The position numbers and the translations under genes are program-made. From Halosimplex halophilum (GTDB lineage: Archaea; Halobacteriota; Halobacteria; Halobacteriales; Haloarculaceae), in contig NZ_ML214297.1 in NCBI RefSeq assembly GCF_004698125.1, positions 1,302,001 to 1,366,000 on the forward strand: a DNA stretch of 64,000 nt, given 5' to 3'. This document shows positions 27,223 through 36,584 of this stretch, piece after piece. The notes below the pieces were generated by a model, which saw only the letters and a program-made list of their open reading frames with translations, was not told the DNA's origin and ran no database searches. Each line of letters starts with the position of its first letter. Position 1 is the stretch's first letter.

Positions 27223-27432
27223 GCGGACTCCGGGGGCGTCGACGTCGTCCCTGCGGCCGATATATCGTTATCCGCGATATCGAATCGACCACCGTCGGTA
27301 GAACTGCGCCCCGCCTCATCCGCGAGCACGGCGCCGCACAGCCGATAGCGCGTCCGAACCGGATCCGGGTGCGCTGCCGAGTCTCCGTGACGGCATCGCC
27401 ACGGTTTCGGTCGCCCTAAAATCCGGAACCTC

Positions 27433-27456
27433 TTTATACGATTTAGGCTAGCCTAA
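27433..27456 (+). promoter_or_regulatory. TATA box followed by DtxR-type iron-box palindrome
   Basis: TTTATA at 27433-27438 is followed by the perfect 14-bp palindrome TTAGGCTAGCCTAA at 27443-27456. It resembles the DtxR/IdeR operator core. Transcription should start at about 27460, so a bound repressor would cover the start site of the DtxR-family gene downstream. Confidence 0.75.
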
Positions 27457-27460
27457 TCCC

Positions 27461-27526
27461 ATGCGACGGGAGTCGGCCGTACCGAGCGAGACGGACGACA
27501 GGGCGGGGTCCGCGCCGGACGGATGA
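27461..27526 (+). CDS. Possible leaderless micro-ORF (21 codons) before dtxR-type gene
   Basis: The ATG at 27461 sits where the TATA box predicts transcription to begin. The reading frame runs 21 codons (MRRESAV...APDG) and its TGA overlaps the ATG of the regulator gene (ATGA at 27523). It may be a translated leader that feeds ribosomes to the regulator by reinitiation. It may also be only the footprint of an old frame change. Confidence 0.35.
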   Translation: MRRESAVPSETDDRAGSAPDG

Positions 27527-27894
27527 GCGGGGTACCCCAGTACCTCCTGGCCATCTACATCGCGGAACACCGGCGCAGTCCGCCGGTCCCGCCGGGGACC
27601 CTCGCGGAGATGCTCGACAGGTCGCCGGCGTCGGCGACGGAGATGTGCCAGCGGCTCGCCGACGACGGGCTGGTCGACTACGAGCCCTACGAGGGCGTGA
27701 CGCTGACCGAGGCGGGCCGCGAGCGGGCCGAACAGCTCCACGAGACGTACGTGACCGTCTCGTGGTTCTTCCGGGGCGTGCTCGACCTCGACGACCACGA
27801 GACGGAGGCGATGGAGCTGGCCGGGCTGGTCAGCCCGACGGTCGCCGAGCGGCTCGCGGCCACGCTCCCCAGCGACCCCGAGGCCGCCGAGTGA
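27523..27894 (+). CDS. DtxR-family metal-dependent repressor
   Basis: This 123-residue protein has an N-terminal winged helix: QYLLAIYIAEH, then TLAEMLDRSPASATEMCQRLADDGLV, and YEGVTLTEAG. The start of the metal-binding dimerisation domain follows (DDHETEAMELAGLVS), and it ends there without the SH3-like domain, so it is a short form. The upstream TTAGGCTAGCCTAA palindrome indicates iron- or manganese-responsive autoregulation. It is convergent with the broken MFS gene, one base apart. Confidence 0.82.
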   Translation: MSGVPQYLLAIYIAEHRRSPPVPPGTLAEMLDRSPASATEMCQRLADDGLVDYEPYEGVTLTEAGRERAEQLHETYVTVSWFFRGVLDLDDHETEAMELAGLVSPTVAERLAATLPSDPEAAE

Positions 27895-27895
27895 G

Positions 27896-29301
27896 TCAGT
27901 CCCTCCGCGGTTCGTCGCTCGCCGTGTCGGCCGCGACCGGACGGTCCAGGGCTGGCTCCGCCGCTACCTCTCCGTCGGTCGGTCCGGCGTCGCCGGTCGA
28001 GCCGACCGCGCGCTCGCCGCCGGGGAGCACCCGGAGCGCGAGCACGAGCCCGGAGCCGGCGAGGACGAGCCCGCCGGCGACGGCGAAGGCCGCGAGGTAG
28101 CCGAACGACGCCGCCCAGCCGCCGAGGACGCCGCCGACGCCGCCGGCAACGGCCCCCAGCGCGGTGTGGGCGCCGAGCAGTTCCCCGCGGGCCGCCGGCG
28201 GCGCGAGCCGCGTGACGATAGCCGTCCCGACGACGGCGATGACCGCCCACGTCGCGCCGATCGCCGCGAGGCCGACGCCCGCGGCGCCGAGTTCGAGCGC
28301 CGCCGCGCCCAGCCCGCCCACCAGCGCGACCGCCGGGAAGAGCACTCCCCGGAGCGCCAGCGCGCCCGACTGGACCACCCGCGCGTCGTAGCGGGCGGCG
28401 ACGCGACCGGCGCCCCCGTAGAGAGCCGCCGAGGCGAGGCTGGAGACCAGGTACAGGCCGAACACCGTCCCGGAGTCGAACGACGCGTCCGTGAGAAACA
28501 GTGGGAGCGGCGCCCAGAAGGCGGCGAAGCCGGCGAAAAACAGCGTCGCCGCGGCAGGTACGTCGCCAGCGCGGCGTCGAGGCGCCCGCGGAGCCGCCGG
28601 GGGTCGAGCCCGCGGGTCGTCCAGTAGAGCCGGTTCGGCGCGAACGGGAACGTGGCGCCCCGGACCGGCAGCCGGACGCTCGCGACGATCCGGGCGATCC
28701 GACGGGTCTTCCGCTCGCCGGTGACGTGGTCTTCCGGCGCCGGGTCGGGGAGCGTCCGGGCGGCGCCGACGGCGCTGGCGCCGGCGCAGGCCGCGAGCAG
28801 CCAGAACAGGGCGCGGGTGGCCGAGGCGGCGCCGACGAGGCGCACGCCGACCAGCGGCCAGACGGTCCCGAGGACCAGGCCGCCCGCCCAGCCGTACCCC
28901 TGGAAGGTGTTCAGCCGGCCGATGCGGTCGTTCCAGGTAGATTCGGGAGCGTCGTCGACGACCAGCATCGTCAGGACGGGCGCGACCGACCCGACGACCA
29001 GCCACAGCGCCGCGTTGGCGGCGATGACCGCGGGGACGGTCGCGAGAGACGGGACGACCGCCAGCGCGACCGCGACGGTCGCCAGCGTCGCCAGGACGAG
29101 CGGGCGACGCCGGTCGACCCGGTTGGCGAGGCGGCCGAACGCGACCGCCCCCGGCGCGCCGACGAGCGCCGCCGTCGCCGCGAGATACCCCAGTTGCGCG
29201 GGAGTGGCCCCCAGCTGGACGATATACAGCGGGACCAGCAGCGAGGCGCCGCCGAACGCGGCGGAGCCGAGCGCCCACGGGTAGAGCCAGCGGTCGGTCA
29301 T
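27896..29301 (-). pseudogene. MFS transporter disrupted by a single-base frameshift
   Basis: The start at 29301 opens a 12-TM major facilitator (FGRLANRVDRRRPL loop near residue 65, then ESTWNDRIGRLNTFQGYG). After about 250 codons, near 28548-28556, the frame moves. The second half (AATLFFAGFAAFWAP to a Glu/Asp-rich tail) continues in another frame to 27896. One extra G in the CCGCGGCGACG run would restore LPAATLFF, so a one-base deletion or a sequencing error explains it. Substrate unknown. Confidence 0.8.
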
Positions 29302-29488
29302 CGGGGGGTCGTCCGCCCGTTGGGAAACCCGACGTAAATAGCCGGGTGGCACCGGCCGCGGCGGCCGCCCGCACGACCGGCCACGGCGGCGGGCCCGTGG
29401 GGCGACGGCGCGGCCCGTCCGCCGAGCGCGACCGGGCGCTCCCGCCGATGGGCCCGGCCTTCATGTGCACGGTGGCCGAGGTCCGCCC

Positions 29489-30007
29489 ATGGTCACGCTC
29501 TCGCTGCTCGTCCCGTCGGTCGTCGCGGTGGTCGGCCTCGTCGCGCTGAGCGCCTTCTTCTCCAGCAGCGAGTCGGCGATCTTCTCGCTGCCCGAGGAGT
29601 GGGTCCGCGAGGCGGCCGCCGACGGGTCGCCCGACGGCGCCGCGCTGGGCGAACTCCGCGCGGACCCCCACCGGCTGCTGGTCACGATCCTCGTCGGGAA
29701 CAACGTCGTCAACATGGCGATCTCCAGCATCGTCACGCTGCTGGTCGCCGACGTGTTCTCCCCCGGGCTGGCGGTCGTCCTCGCGACCGTCGGGGCGAGC
29801 ACGCTCATCCTCGTCTTCGGGGAGATCGTCCCGAAGTCCTACGGGCTCGGCCACGCCCGGACGTGGAGCCGCCGGGTCGCGCGTCCGCTCGCACTGGTCG
29901 AGCAGGGGCTCGGCCCGGTCGTCTCCCTGTTCGACGCGAGCACGCGGCGGCTGACGGCGCTCGTCGGCGGCGACCAGGGGATCGAGGAGAACCTGCTCGA
30001 CGAGTGA
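29489..30007 (+). CDS. DUF21 (CNNM) domain protein, short form
   Basis: This 172-residue protein has the DUF21 membrane domain of CNNM/CorC-type metal transporters. A first helix is followed by FFSSSESAIFSLP, LLVTILVGNNVVNMAIS and FGEIVPKSYGL. The CBS pair and CorC domain that normally follow are absent, and the gene ends at ENLLDE. The next gene, convergent, encodes a protease with CBS domains. It is either a true short form or a truncated transporter. Confidence 0.75.
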   Translation: MVTLSLLVPSVVAVVGLVALSAFFSSSESAIFSLPEEWVREAAADGSPDGAALGELRADPHRLLVTILVGNNVVNMAISSIVTLLVADVFSPGLAVVLATVGASTLILVFGEIVPKSYGLGHARTWSRRVARPLALVEQGLGPVVSLFDASTRRLTALVGGDQGIEENLLDE

Positions 30008-30034
30008 GCGCGGCGCCGGCGGGCGAGCGCGCGG

Positions 30035-31183
30035 TCAGAACGCTTCCCGCGGTCCGACCCCGACGCCGTCGCGGCGGAACTGGAGGACGTGGGTGTAGTC
30101 CTCGCGGGAGACGAGGCCGACCACCTCGCCGTCGGCCTCGACGAGCGCGTACCCGGAGGCGTGCCCGCTCAGTTCGAGGAACGCGTCGAACGCGGGCGCG
30201 TCGACCGCGACCCGCGGCAGGTCGGTGGTCGCGATCTCGCGGACCCGCGTGGTGTCGTGGTCGGCGGGGTCCGTCCGCCGCACGGCGTCCAGCGTGACGA
30301 CGCCGACGGTCGAACCGGCGTCGACGACGGGGTAGACGGTCCGGCGGTCGCGGACCATCCGGTCGGTGAAGGCGGCGACCGACTCGTCGGCGTCGATGGA
30401 CTCGGCGTCGAGCCGCGCCACGTCGCGCACCGTCAGCCCGGTGAGCAGGCCCTGGAGCATCACGGAGCGCGACTCCGACGAGGCCGCGCCGTAGATGAAC
30501 AGCGCCAGCAGGATCAGCATCGGCGCGAGGCTGAGCACGCCGAGGACGCCGAACAGCACGGCGAACCCGGTCCCGAAGCGCGCGGCGGACGCGGTCGCCG
30601 ACTCGTAGGGCCGCGACCGGGCGAGCAGCGCCCGGAGGATCCGCCCGCCGTCCATCGGGAACGCGGGCAGGAGGTTGAAGACGGCCAGCAGGACGTTCGT
30701 GACGACGAGCCAGCCGAGGACGAACCCGACGACCGGCGCGGAGGCGGGGACGGCCAGCAGGACGACGTAGCAGGCGACGCCGGTGAGGACGCTCGTGATC
30801 GGCCCGGCGATAGCGATCCAGAACTCCCGGTTCCACTCGCGGGGCATCTCCTCCAGGGCGGCGATGCCGCCGAGCAGCCAGAGGGTGATCGACTGGGTGC
30901 CGATGCCGTAGCGGCGGGCGGCCCAGGCGTGGCCGAGTTCGTGGATCCCGACGCTGACGAACAGCCCGACCGCGGCGCCGGCGCCGATGGCCCACGGCGT
31001 CGAGCCCGCGGTGAGCGTCGCGATGTCGAACTGGTTCGGAGCGAACGTGTTGACGAGTCCGGCGTAGGTCTCGATCTGGGAGCCGCTCCCGATAACCCAC
31101 GCGAGAATCGGGAGAAAGACGACCAGCGAGACGTTGATCCTGATGGGGATCCCCCAGACGGAACCGACCGTGAAGTTTCGCAT
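30035..31183 (-). CDS. Site-2 protease family metallopeptidase with CBS domains
   Basis: This 382-residue intramembrane zinc protease has HELGH (about residue 82) for zinc, NLLPAFPMDGGR with the third ligand near 195, and six helices. A cytoplasmic CBS pair (about 250-375) ends it. Family members release membrane-bound regulators, and CBS domains sense adenine nucleotides. ATG 31183 is chosen because it begins MRNFTVGSVWGIPI, the standard N-terminus. Convergent with the DUF21 gene. Confidence 0.9.
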   Translation of the reverse strand: MRNFTVGSVWGIPIRINVSLVVFLPILAWVIGSGSQIETYAGLVNTFAPNQFDIATLTAGSTPWAIGAGAAVGLFVSVGIHELGHAWAARRYGIGTQSITLWLLGGIAALEEMPREWNREFWIAIAGPITSVLTGVACYVVLLAVPASAPVVGFVLGWLVVTNVLLAVFNLLPAFPMDGGRILRALLARSRPYESATASAARFGTGFAVLFGVLGVLSLAPMLILLALFIYGAASSESRSVMLQGLLTGLTVRDVARLDAESIDADESVAAFTDRMVRDRRTVYPVVDAGSTVGVVTLDAVRRTDPADHDTTRVREIATTDLPRVAVDAPAFDAFLELSGHASGYALVEADGEVVGLVSREDYTHVLQFRRDGVGVGPREAF

Positions 31184-31335
31184 CGCTCCCAAGAGGGCGC
31201 GGTCCCTCAAAAGGACGGGGGAGTGTGCTCCGTCGGGCAGCCCGGCGACCGTCCGGCGGCACGGGGCGGTCCCGCGGAGCGGGCCGGCCCGCCGGCCCGG
31301 TAGTTTTTCGTGGCTGCTCGGGAGACAGTACGGCC

Positions 31336-32007
31336 GTGACGACAGCCTACCTCACGGTCGACGACGCCCCCTCGGCGACGCTCCCGGCGAAGCTCGGCGC
31401 CCTCGACGACTACGGCGTGCGGGCCCTGTTCTTCTGCGAGGGCCGCCGGCTCGCAGACCACGCCGACCACGCCCGGGAGGCCGTCGAGGCGGGCCACCTG
31501 CTGGGCAACCACGCCTTCGACCACAACCACGCCTCCGACATCGCCGTCGACGAGTTCGCCGACGAGGTCGACCGGACCGAGGCGGCCGTCGACGCGGTGT
31601 ACGCCGACGCGGGCGTCGAGCGGCCCGCGAAGCTGTTCCGGTTCCCCTTCGGCGACAAGGGCGGCGACCGCGCCGCCGAGTTCCAGGCCGTGCTCGCCGA
31701 GCGCGGCTTCCGGCCGCCCGACGCCGACCTGATCGACTACGGCTTCTGGCGCGACCACGCGGGCGACCGCGACTGGTTCTGGACCGTCGACGTGGAGGAC
31801 TACAACGTCGACACGAAGGAAGGGCTGGCCGAGAACGTCGCCGACGCCGCCGACCGCCTCGGATCGGACTCGCGGGACATCCTGCTGTTCCACGACGGCG
31901 GCAACTCCCCCGAACAGTTCGAGCACTACCTGCACCTGCTCGACGAGCGGGGCGTCGACTTCGGCGACCCGCTGGAGCTGGTCGGCCGCGCCGACGCGGG
32001 TGACTGA
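31336..32007 (+). CDS. Polysaccharide deacetylase (NodB) family protein
   Basis: This 223-residue protein has TVDDAPS (the metal-binding Asp-Asp), GNHAFDHNHAS (the two His ligands), FRFPFGDKGG and, near the end, ILLFHDGG. These are the five NodB motifs of carbohydrate esterase 4. The GTG at 31336 matches the family's N-terminus. No signal peptide is present, so it may act in the cytoplasm on sugars or other amides. Confidence 0.85.
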   Translation: MTTAYLTVDDAPSATLPAKLGALDDYGVRALFFCEGRRLADHADHAREAVEAGHLLGNHAFDHNHASDIAVDEFADEVDRTEAAVDAVYADAGVERPAKLFRFPFGDKGGDRAAEFQAVLAERGFRPPDADLIDYGFWRDHAGDRDWFWTVDVEDYNVDTKEGLAENVADAADRLGSDSRDILLFHDGGNSPEQFEHYLHLLDERGVDFGDPLELVGRADAGD

Positions 32008-32031
32008 GCGATGGTTGCGAACGACTGACCG

Positions 32032-32490
32032 ATGGCGGGGAGCGACCGAGCGACGACCGCACCGCTCGCGAACGCGTTCGCTGACACGCTCGTCGGCGAG
32101 CGGTCGGCCGCGGTCCGCGCGTTCGGGGCCGCCGCGGGCCTGTTCGGCGTTGCCCTGGGACTCCAGGCGCTCGCGGCGAGCGGGACCGTCCCGGGCGCCG
32201 CGGCCCCGCTCGTGGCAGCGGCCCTGGCGGCGGCGACGGTCGCCGGTCCGGCCCTGTCGGCGGTCGCCGCCGCCCGGCGGGGCGGCCTCGCGGGCAGCCT
32301 GTCGCTCGCGGCCGCCCCGGTCGCGGGCCGGATCGCGTACTTCTCGCTGTTCACGCCGAACGCGGTGGTCGCGCTTCCGGGGTCGTTCGAGGGGTCGGGC
32401 GCGGCGGCCTTCTGGACCCCCGTCGTGCTCGCGCTCGGGACGGTCGGGTTCGGCGTCGGGACCGCCGCCCGGTGGGTCCTCGACCGCTGA
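32032..32490 (+). CDS. Small polytopic membrane protein, unknown
   Basis: This 152-residue, Ala/Gly/Val-rich protein has about four hydrophobic helices and an R-x8-GSL loop. No motif is recognised. It lies between the deacetylase and PHP genes on the same strand and could share their transcript. Confidence 0.5.
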   Translation: MAGSDRATTAPLANAFADTLVGERSAAVRAFGAAAGLFGVALGLQALAASGTVPGAAAPLVAAALAAATVAGPALSAVAAARRGGLAGSLSLAAAPVAGRIAYFSLFTPNAVVALPGSFEGSGAAAFWTPVVLALGTVGFGVGTAARWVLDR

Positions 32491-32568
32491 GCCCCCTGAC
32501 GGAAGCGAACGGCCGACCGGGTGGCCGGGACCGAGTCGCTTTTGCCGAGGCCCGCGCAACGGTCGGTC

Positions 32569-33255
32569 GTGCTCTCGGTCGAGTTCCACGCCCACTCGGC
32601 GGCCTCCTACGACGGCCGCGACTCCGTGGAGATGCTGCTGGAGCGGGCGGCCGCGGTCGGCCTCGACGCGCTGGCGGTCACCGACCACGACGAGGTCAGC
32701 GCCAACCCGGAGCTCCTCGAACGGGCCCCCGAGTACGGCCTCGTCGGCATCCCGGGGATCGAGGTCTCCAGCGCCGCCGGGCACGTCCTCGGGCTGAACG
32801 TCAGCGAGGCGGTCGAGCCCGGTCTGCCGTTCGGCGAGACGCTCGCGCGGATCCGCGACCAGGGGGGCATCGCCGTCGTCCCCCACCCCTTCCAGGAGAT
32901 GCGTAGCGGCGTCCTCGCGAACGTCGGGAAGTCCGAGCTCCGCGAGGCCGACGCGGTCGAGGTGTACAACTCGCGGCTGGTGACCGGCTACTCCAACCGG
33001 CAGGCCCGCCGGTTCGCCGAGCGCTACGACCTCCCGATCACCGCCGGCAGCGACGCCCACGTCAGCGACATGGTCGGCCGCGCGGTGACGCTGGTCGACG
33101 CCGAGGAGCCGACCGCCGACGCCATCTGCGAGGCGGTCGTCGACGGCCGGACGACGCTACAGACGCGGCGGACCCCCTGGCTGGTCAGCGCGCGCCAGGC
33201 CTACGGGAACACCCGCCGGCGGGTCCGCCTCGCGCTCGACCGCCTGCTCCCATGA
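32569..33255 (+). CDS. PHP-domain phosphoesterase-like protein
   Basis: This 228-residue protein has FHAHSAASYDG (first His pair), AVTDHDEVSA, GIEVSS, VPHPFQ and, near 175, GSDAH, which together form the trinuclear metal site of PHP hydrolases. The GTG at 32569 is preferred to the longer 32521 start because the domain begins at once. It overlaps the asparagine-synthase-like gene (ATGA at 33252), so the two probably work together. Confidence 0.85.
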   Translation: MLSVEFHAHSAASYDGRDSVEMLLERAAAVGLDALAVTDHDEVSANPELLERAPEYGLVGIPGIEVSSAAGHVLGLNVSEAVEPGLPFGETLARIRDQGGIAVVPHPFQEMRSGVLANVGKSELREADAVEVYNSRLVTGYSNRQARRFAERYDLPITAGSDAHVSDMVGRAVTLVDAEEPTADAICEAVVDGRTTLQTRRTPWLVSARQAYGNTRRRVRLALDRLLP

Positions 33256-34424
33256 GCGGGCCCGGCGACGCCGACGAGCCGGGAAGTCCCCGCGCGAACA
33301 CCCGCCGTGACGCCGTCGAGGACCCCATCCACGCTGCCGACGAGGGCCGCCTCCGCGGCGCTTCGCCGGCGACGGTCCGGGGGGCACTGGCCGACGGCGA
33401 CCCCTTGCCCGGGACCGCCGGGTTCGCCGGCGCGGTCGACGGGCGGGTCGTTCGGGACGCCCTCGGTCGCCAGCCCGTCTTCACCGAGGCCGACGACCCC
33501 GAGACCTGGAGTTTCGACCCCGCCGCGCTGTCCGACCCGGACCCGGTCCCGGCCGGACACGCCCGCGACAGCGACGGTGACGAGCGGGTCTGGTCGCTCC
33601 CGGACCCCGACCCGGCGACCGACGAGCGGGCGGCCGTGCGGGCGGTCCGCGAGGGGGTCCGCGGGGCGGTCGACGACACCGCGACCGGAGGACTGGCGGT
33701 CGCCTTCTCCGGCGGCGTCGACTCGGCGGCGCTCGCGGCGCGGCTCGACGCCCCGCTGTACGTCGCGGGCTTCCCCGACAGTCACGACGTGGAAGCCGCC
33801 CGGAGCGGCGCCGCGAAGCTCGACCGCGAGCTCCGGGTCGTCGAGCTGACGCACGGGGACATCGAGCGGGCGGTCCCGGAGGTCGCGGCGGCGACCGGGC
33901 GGACCGACGCGATGGACGTGAGCATCGCGCTCCCGCTGTATCTCGTCGCCGAGCGGGCCGCCGCGGACGGCTACGACCGGCTCGCGGTCGGCCAGGGCGC
34001 CGACGAGCTGTTCGGCGGGTACGCGAAGGTGGCCCGCGCCCCGGAGGACGAGCGCGTCGCGGCCGACACCGTCCGCGGGGCGCGCCGCGAGGTGGTCGAG
34101 ACGCTCCCCGACCAGCTACAGCGGGACGTGCTGGCGCTCCGCGGGGCGGGCGTCGAGCCCGTCGCGCCGCTGCTCGACGACCGGGTGGTCGCCGCCGCGC
34201 TGGACCTCCCGGGGGATCTGCTCGTGACGGACCGCGGCGAGCGCAAGTGGGCGCTGCGGCTGGCGGTCCGCGAGTGGGTCCCCGACCCCGTCGCGTTCCG
34301 CGAGAAGAAGGCCGTCCAGTACGGCAGCCTCGTCTCCCGGGAGCTCGACCGGCTGGCCCGCCGGGCCGGGTTCAAACGGCGGATGGACGACCACCTGGGG
34401 CGGTACGTCGACTCGCTGTGCTGA
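33252..34424 (+). CDS. Asparagine-synthase-like ATP-PPi enzyme
   Basis: This 390-residue protein has PP-loop SGGVDS near 154 and the synthetase-domain signature GQGADELFGGY near 248. REKKAVQYGS lies near the C-terminus. The N-terminal 120 residues (GVxxG-type LGRQPVF, WSFDPAALS, VPAGH) look like the second half of a glutaminase domain, but the catalytic N-terminal Cys is missing. It would therefore use free ammonia or another amine, adenylating an unknown carboxylate. Coupled to the PHP gene. Confidence 0.82.
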   Translation: MSGPGDADEPGSPRANTRRDAVEDPIHAADEGRLRGASPATVRGALADGDPLPGTAGFAGAVDGRVVRDALGRQPVFTEADDPETWSFDPAALSDPDPVPAGHARDSDGDERVWSLPDPDPATDERAAVRAVREGVRGAVDDTATGGLAVAFSGGVDSAALAARLDAPLYVAGFPDSHDVEAARSGAAKLDRELRVVELTHGDIERAVPEVAAATGRTDAMDVSIALPLYLVAERAAADGYDRLAVGQGADELFGGYAKVARAPEDERVAADTVRGARREVVETLPDQLQRDVLALRGAGVEPVAPLLDDRVVAAALDLPGDLLVTDRGERKWALRLAVREWVPDPVAFREKKAVQYGSLVSRELDRLARRAGFKRRMDDHLGRYVDSLC

Positions 34425-34501
34425 ACTCCCCCGAACCCGTCCCCGGCCGGACCTGTAACCTGAGTAACGACAGGAGCTAAGACGGTCGCCGCGGTAGCGA
34501 C

Positions 34502-35062
34502 GTGACAGCGATGAGGGGACGCGCGCTCGGGGCCGCGGACCGGGCCATCTCCCGGGAGGGGATGGCCGCGCTCGGGTTCGGCCTCACGGTGTTGATGATC
34601 GGTGTCACGGGGGGACTGCTGATGCAGACGGGCGACTCGCTGTCGGACGGGGGGCCGATCCTCTCGACCAGTTCCGAGCCGGTCCACGCGACCGGGCCGA
34701 CGAGCGGGTGGGTGCGGATCAGCCACGAGAGCGGCGACGCCGTCGACGTGGCGGACGTGGACGTGGTCGTGAGCCTGCCCGACCACGACAAGCGAGCCAG
34801 GCTGCACGGGCTCCCCACCGAGCGGCTCACCCAGAACGACTACAGCGGCAACCACATCTTCACCCGCGGCCGCGCCGGCGTCGACGGCGCCATCGCGGCC
34901 CCGAACGGCAGCGACGCGCGACTGGAGGCCAGCGACGAGGTCGCCTTCCGGATCGAGCAGCGCCGCGTCCCCCTCGAACCGGGCCAGCGCGTGACGGTCA
35001 CGCTCCGCCACACCGAATCCGAGACCCGGCTCGCCAGGGAGCGGATCGACGTCGTCGAGTGA
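34502..35062 (+). CDS. Membrane-anchored extracellular protein, pilin-like
   Basis: This 186-residue protein has a GTG start, a short charged N-terminus and one hydrophobic helix (about 22-44). A single beta-rich domain follows with several RxxxxL turns. The layout fits a pseudopilin or type IV pilin-like protein, but the usual haloarchaeal processing motif is not present. It is an uncharacterised anchored exoprotein. Confidence 0.5.
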   Translation: MTAMRGRALGAADRAISREGMAALGFGLTVLMIGVTGGLLMQTGDSLSDGGPILSTSSEPVHATGPTSGWVRISHESGDAVDVADVDVVVSLPDHDKRARLHGLPTERLTQNDYSGNHIFTRGRAGVDGAIAAPNGSDARLEASDEVAFRIEQRRVPLEPGQRVTVTLRHTESETRLARERIDVVE

Positions 35063-35065
35063 CCG

Positions 35066-35533
35066 TCACCCGGAGACCGTCTCGATCGCTCGCGCCCCGG
35101 TCTCGGCAACGTCCGGGTCGAGGGCGTCCGTTGCTGCGAGGTCCTCGCTCGTGAACCAGCGCCAGGCGTCGGCGGGCTGCTCGCCCTCGGCGGGGTCGAT
35201 CTCGCGGGTGTCGGCGCGGGCGTAGTAGACCAGGTCGACGTGCTGGTGGCCGACGAACTCGCCGTGGACGTTCACGTCGGCGAGCTGGAAGTGGCGGGGC
35301 TTGGGAAGCGGGTCGACGGTCGGCGAGCCGATGTCGTCGCGCTCGGCGACGAGGTCGGCGTCGATGCCGGTCTCCTCGCGGACCTCCCGGAGGCCCGCCT
35401 CGTGGGGGAGTTCGTCGCGGTCGACGTGGCCGCCCGGGGGGAGCCACTTGCCGAGGCCGTCGTGTTCGTGCAGGGCGACGGCGCCGTCGCTGACGACGTA
35501 GACGGTCGCCGTGTAGTGTCGGGTCGTCTCCAT
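35066..35533 (-). CDS. NUDIX hydrolase
   Basis: This 155-residue protein has a complete NUDIX box starting GGHVDRDELPHEAGLREV and ending REETGI (about residues 34-57), which binds Mg2+ and hydrolyses nucleoside diphosphate derivatives. The substrate is not evident. The ATG at 35533 is the first in a good context. Convergent with the previous gene. Confidence 0.9.
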   Translation of the reverse strand: METTRHYTATVYVVSDGAVALHEHDGLGKWLPPGGHVDRDELPHEAGLREVREETGIDADLVAERDDIGSPTVDPLPKPRHFQLADVNVHGEFVGHQHVDLVYYARADTREIDPAEGEQPADAWRWFTSEDLAATDALDPDVAETGARAIETVSG

Positions 35534-35595
35534 GGCGGCCCCAGGGCTACGCGGGGCTTCGGCTTTGGGAAAACTGCCGGCGCGAGAAACCGTCG

Positions 35596-36570
35596 TCAGG
35601 GGGCGGTGAACTCCTCCTCCGCTTCGAGGAGTTCGTGGTAACGGTTGCGGATGGTGACCTCGGAGATGTTGGCGACCTCGCTGACCTCCGACTGGGTGAC
35701 CTTCTCGTTGGCGAGCAGCGAGGCGGCGTAGACGGCCGCGGCGGCCAGGCCGACCGGGGACTTCCCGGAGTGGACGCCCTGTTCTTTGGCCGTGTTCAGC
35801 AGCTGGCGGGCCCGGCGTTCGACCTCGTCGGGCAGGTCCAGGTCGGAGACGAACCGGGGCACGTAGCTCTCGGGGTCGGCGGGCTGGATCTCCAGCGAGA
35901 GCTCGCGGACGACGTAGCGGTAGGTGCGGGCGATCTCGTCCTTGTCGACGCGGGAGACCGCGGCGATCTCGTCGAGGCTGCGCGGCGTGCCCGCCTGCCG
36001 GGCGGCGGCGTACAGCGCCGACGTGGCGACGCCCTCGATGGAGCGGCCCGGGAGGAGGTCCTCGTCGAGCGCGCGGCGGTAGATGACCGACGCGGTCTCG
36101 CGGACGTTCTCGGGCAGGCCCAGCGCGGAGGCCATGCGGTCGATCTCGCCGAGCGCCTGCTTGAGGTTGCGCTCCTTGGAGTCGCGTGTGCGGAACCGCT
36201 CGTTCCAGGTGCGCAGCCGCTGCATCTTCTCGCGCTGGCGCGAGGACAGCGAGTTGCCGTAGGCGTCCTTGTCCTGCCAGCCGATGTTGGTCGACAGGCC
36301 CTTGTCGTGCATCATGTTCGTCGTCGGCGCGCCGACGCGGGACTTCTCGTCTTTCTCCGACGCGTCGAACGCGCGCCACTCCGGACCGGGGTCGATCTCG
36401 TCCTCCTCGACGACCAGGCCGCAGTCCTCACAGACCGTCTCGCCGTGTTCGGCGTCCGACGCGAGGTTGCCCCCACACTCCGGACAGACGAGGTCCTCCG
36501 ACTCCGCCTCGTCTCGCTCGCGGGCCTCCTCGCGCTCGCTCGTGTGGCGTCTGATAGTGGTGTCGGTCAT
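35596..36570 (-). CDS. tfb: Transcription initiation factor TFB
   Basis: This 324-residue basal factor recruits RNA polymerase to TBP-DNA. An N-terminal zinc ribbon (CPECGG...CEDCG, about 28-50) is followed by the B-finger region (RVGAPTTNMMHDKGLSTNIGW). Two cyclin-like repeats follow: GEIDRMASALGLPENV... and VPRFVSDLDLPDEV..., the second with the BRE-binding helix-turn-helix. It is one of the several TFBs typical of haloarchaea. The promoter has GATTTAAG about 75 nt upstream, and the leader contains a GCGGGG/CCCCGC hairpin. Confidence 0.95.
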   Translation of the reverse strand: MTDTTIRRHTSEREEARERDEAESEDLVCPECGGNLASDAEHGETVCEDCGLVVEEDEIDPGPEWRAFDASEKDEKSRVGAPTTNMMHDKGLSTNIGWQDKDAYGNSLSSRQREKMQRLRTWNERFRTRDSKERNLKQALGEIDRMASALGLPENVRETASVIYRRALDEDLLPGRSIEGVATSALYAAARQAGTPRSLDEIAAVSRVDKDEIARTYRYVVRELSLEIQPADPESYVPRFVSDLDLPDEVERRARQLLNTAKEQGVHSGKSPVGLAAAAVYAASLLANEKVTQSEVSEVANISEVTIRNRYHELLEAEEEFTAP

Positions 36571-36584
36571 TGGTTGCAAACTCT

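Noticed and set aside
30007..30035. Fusion of the short DUF21 gene with the CBS domains of the protease gene
   Set aside because: The genes are convergent and the stop is clean, so they are separate. The short DUF21 gene is kept as its own entry.
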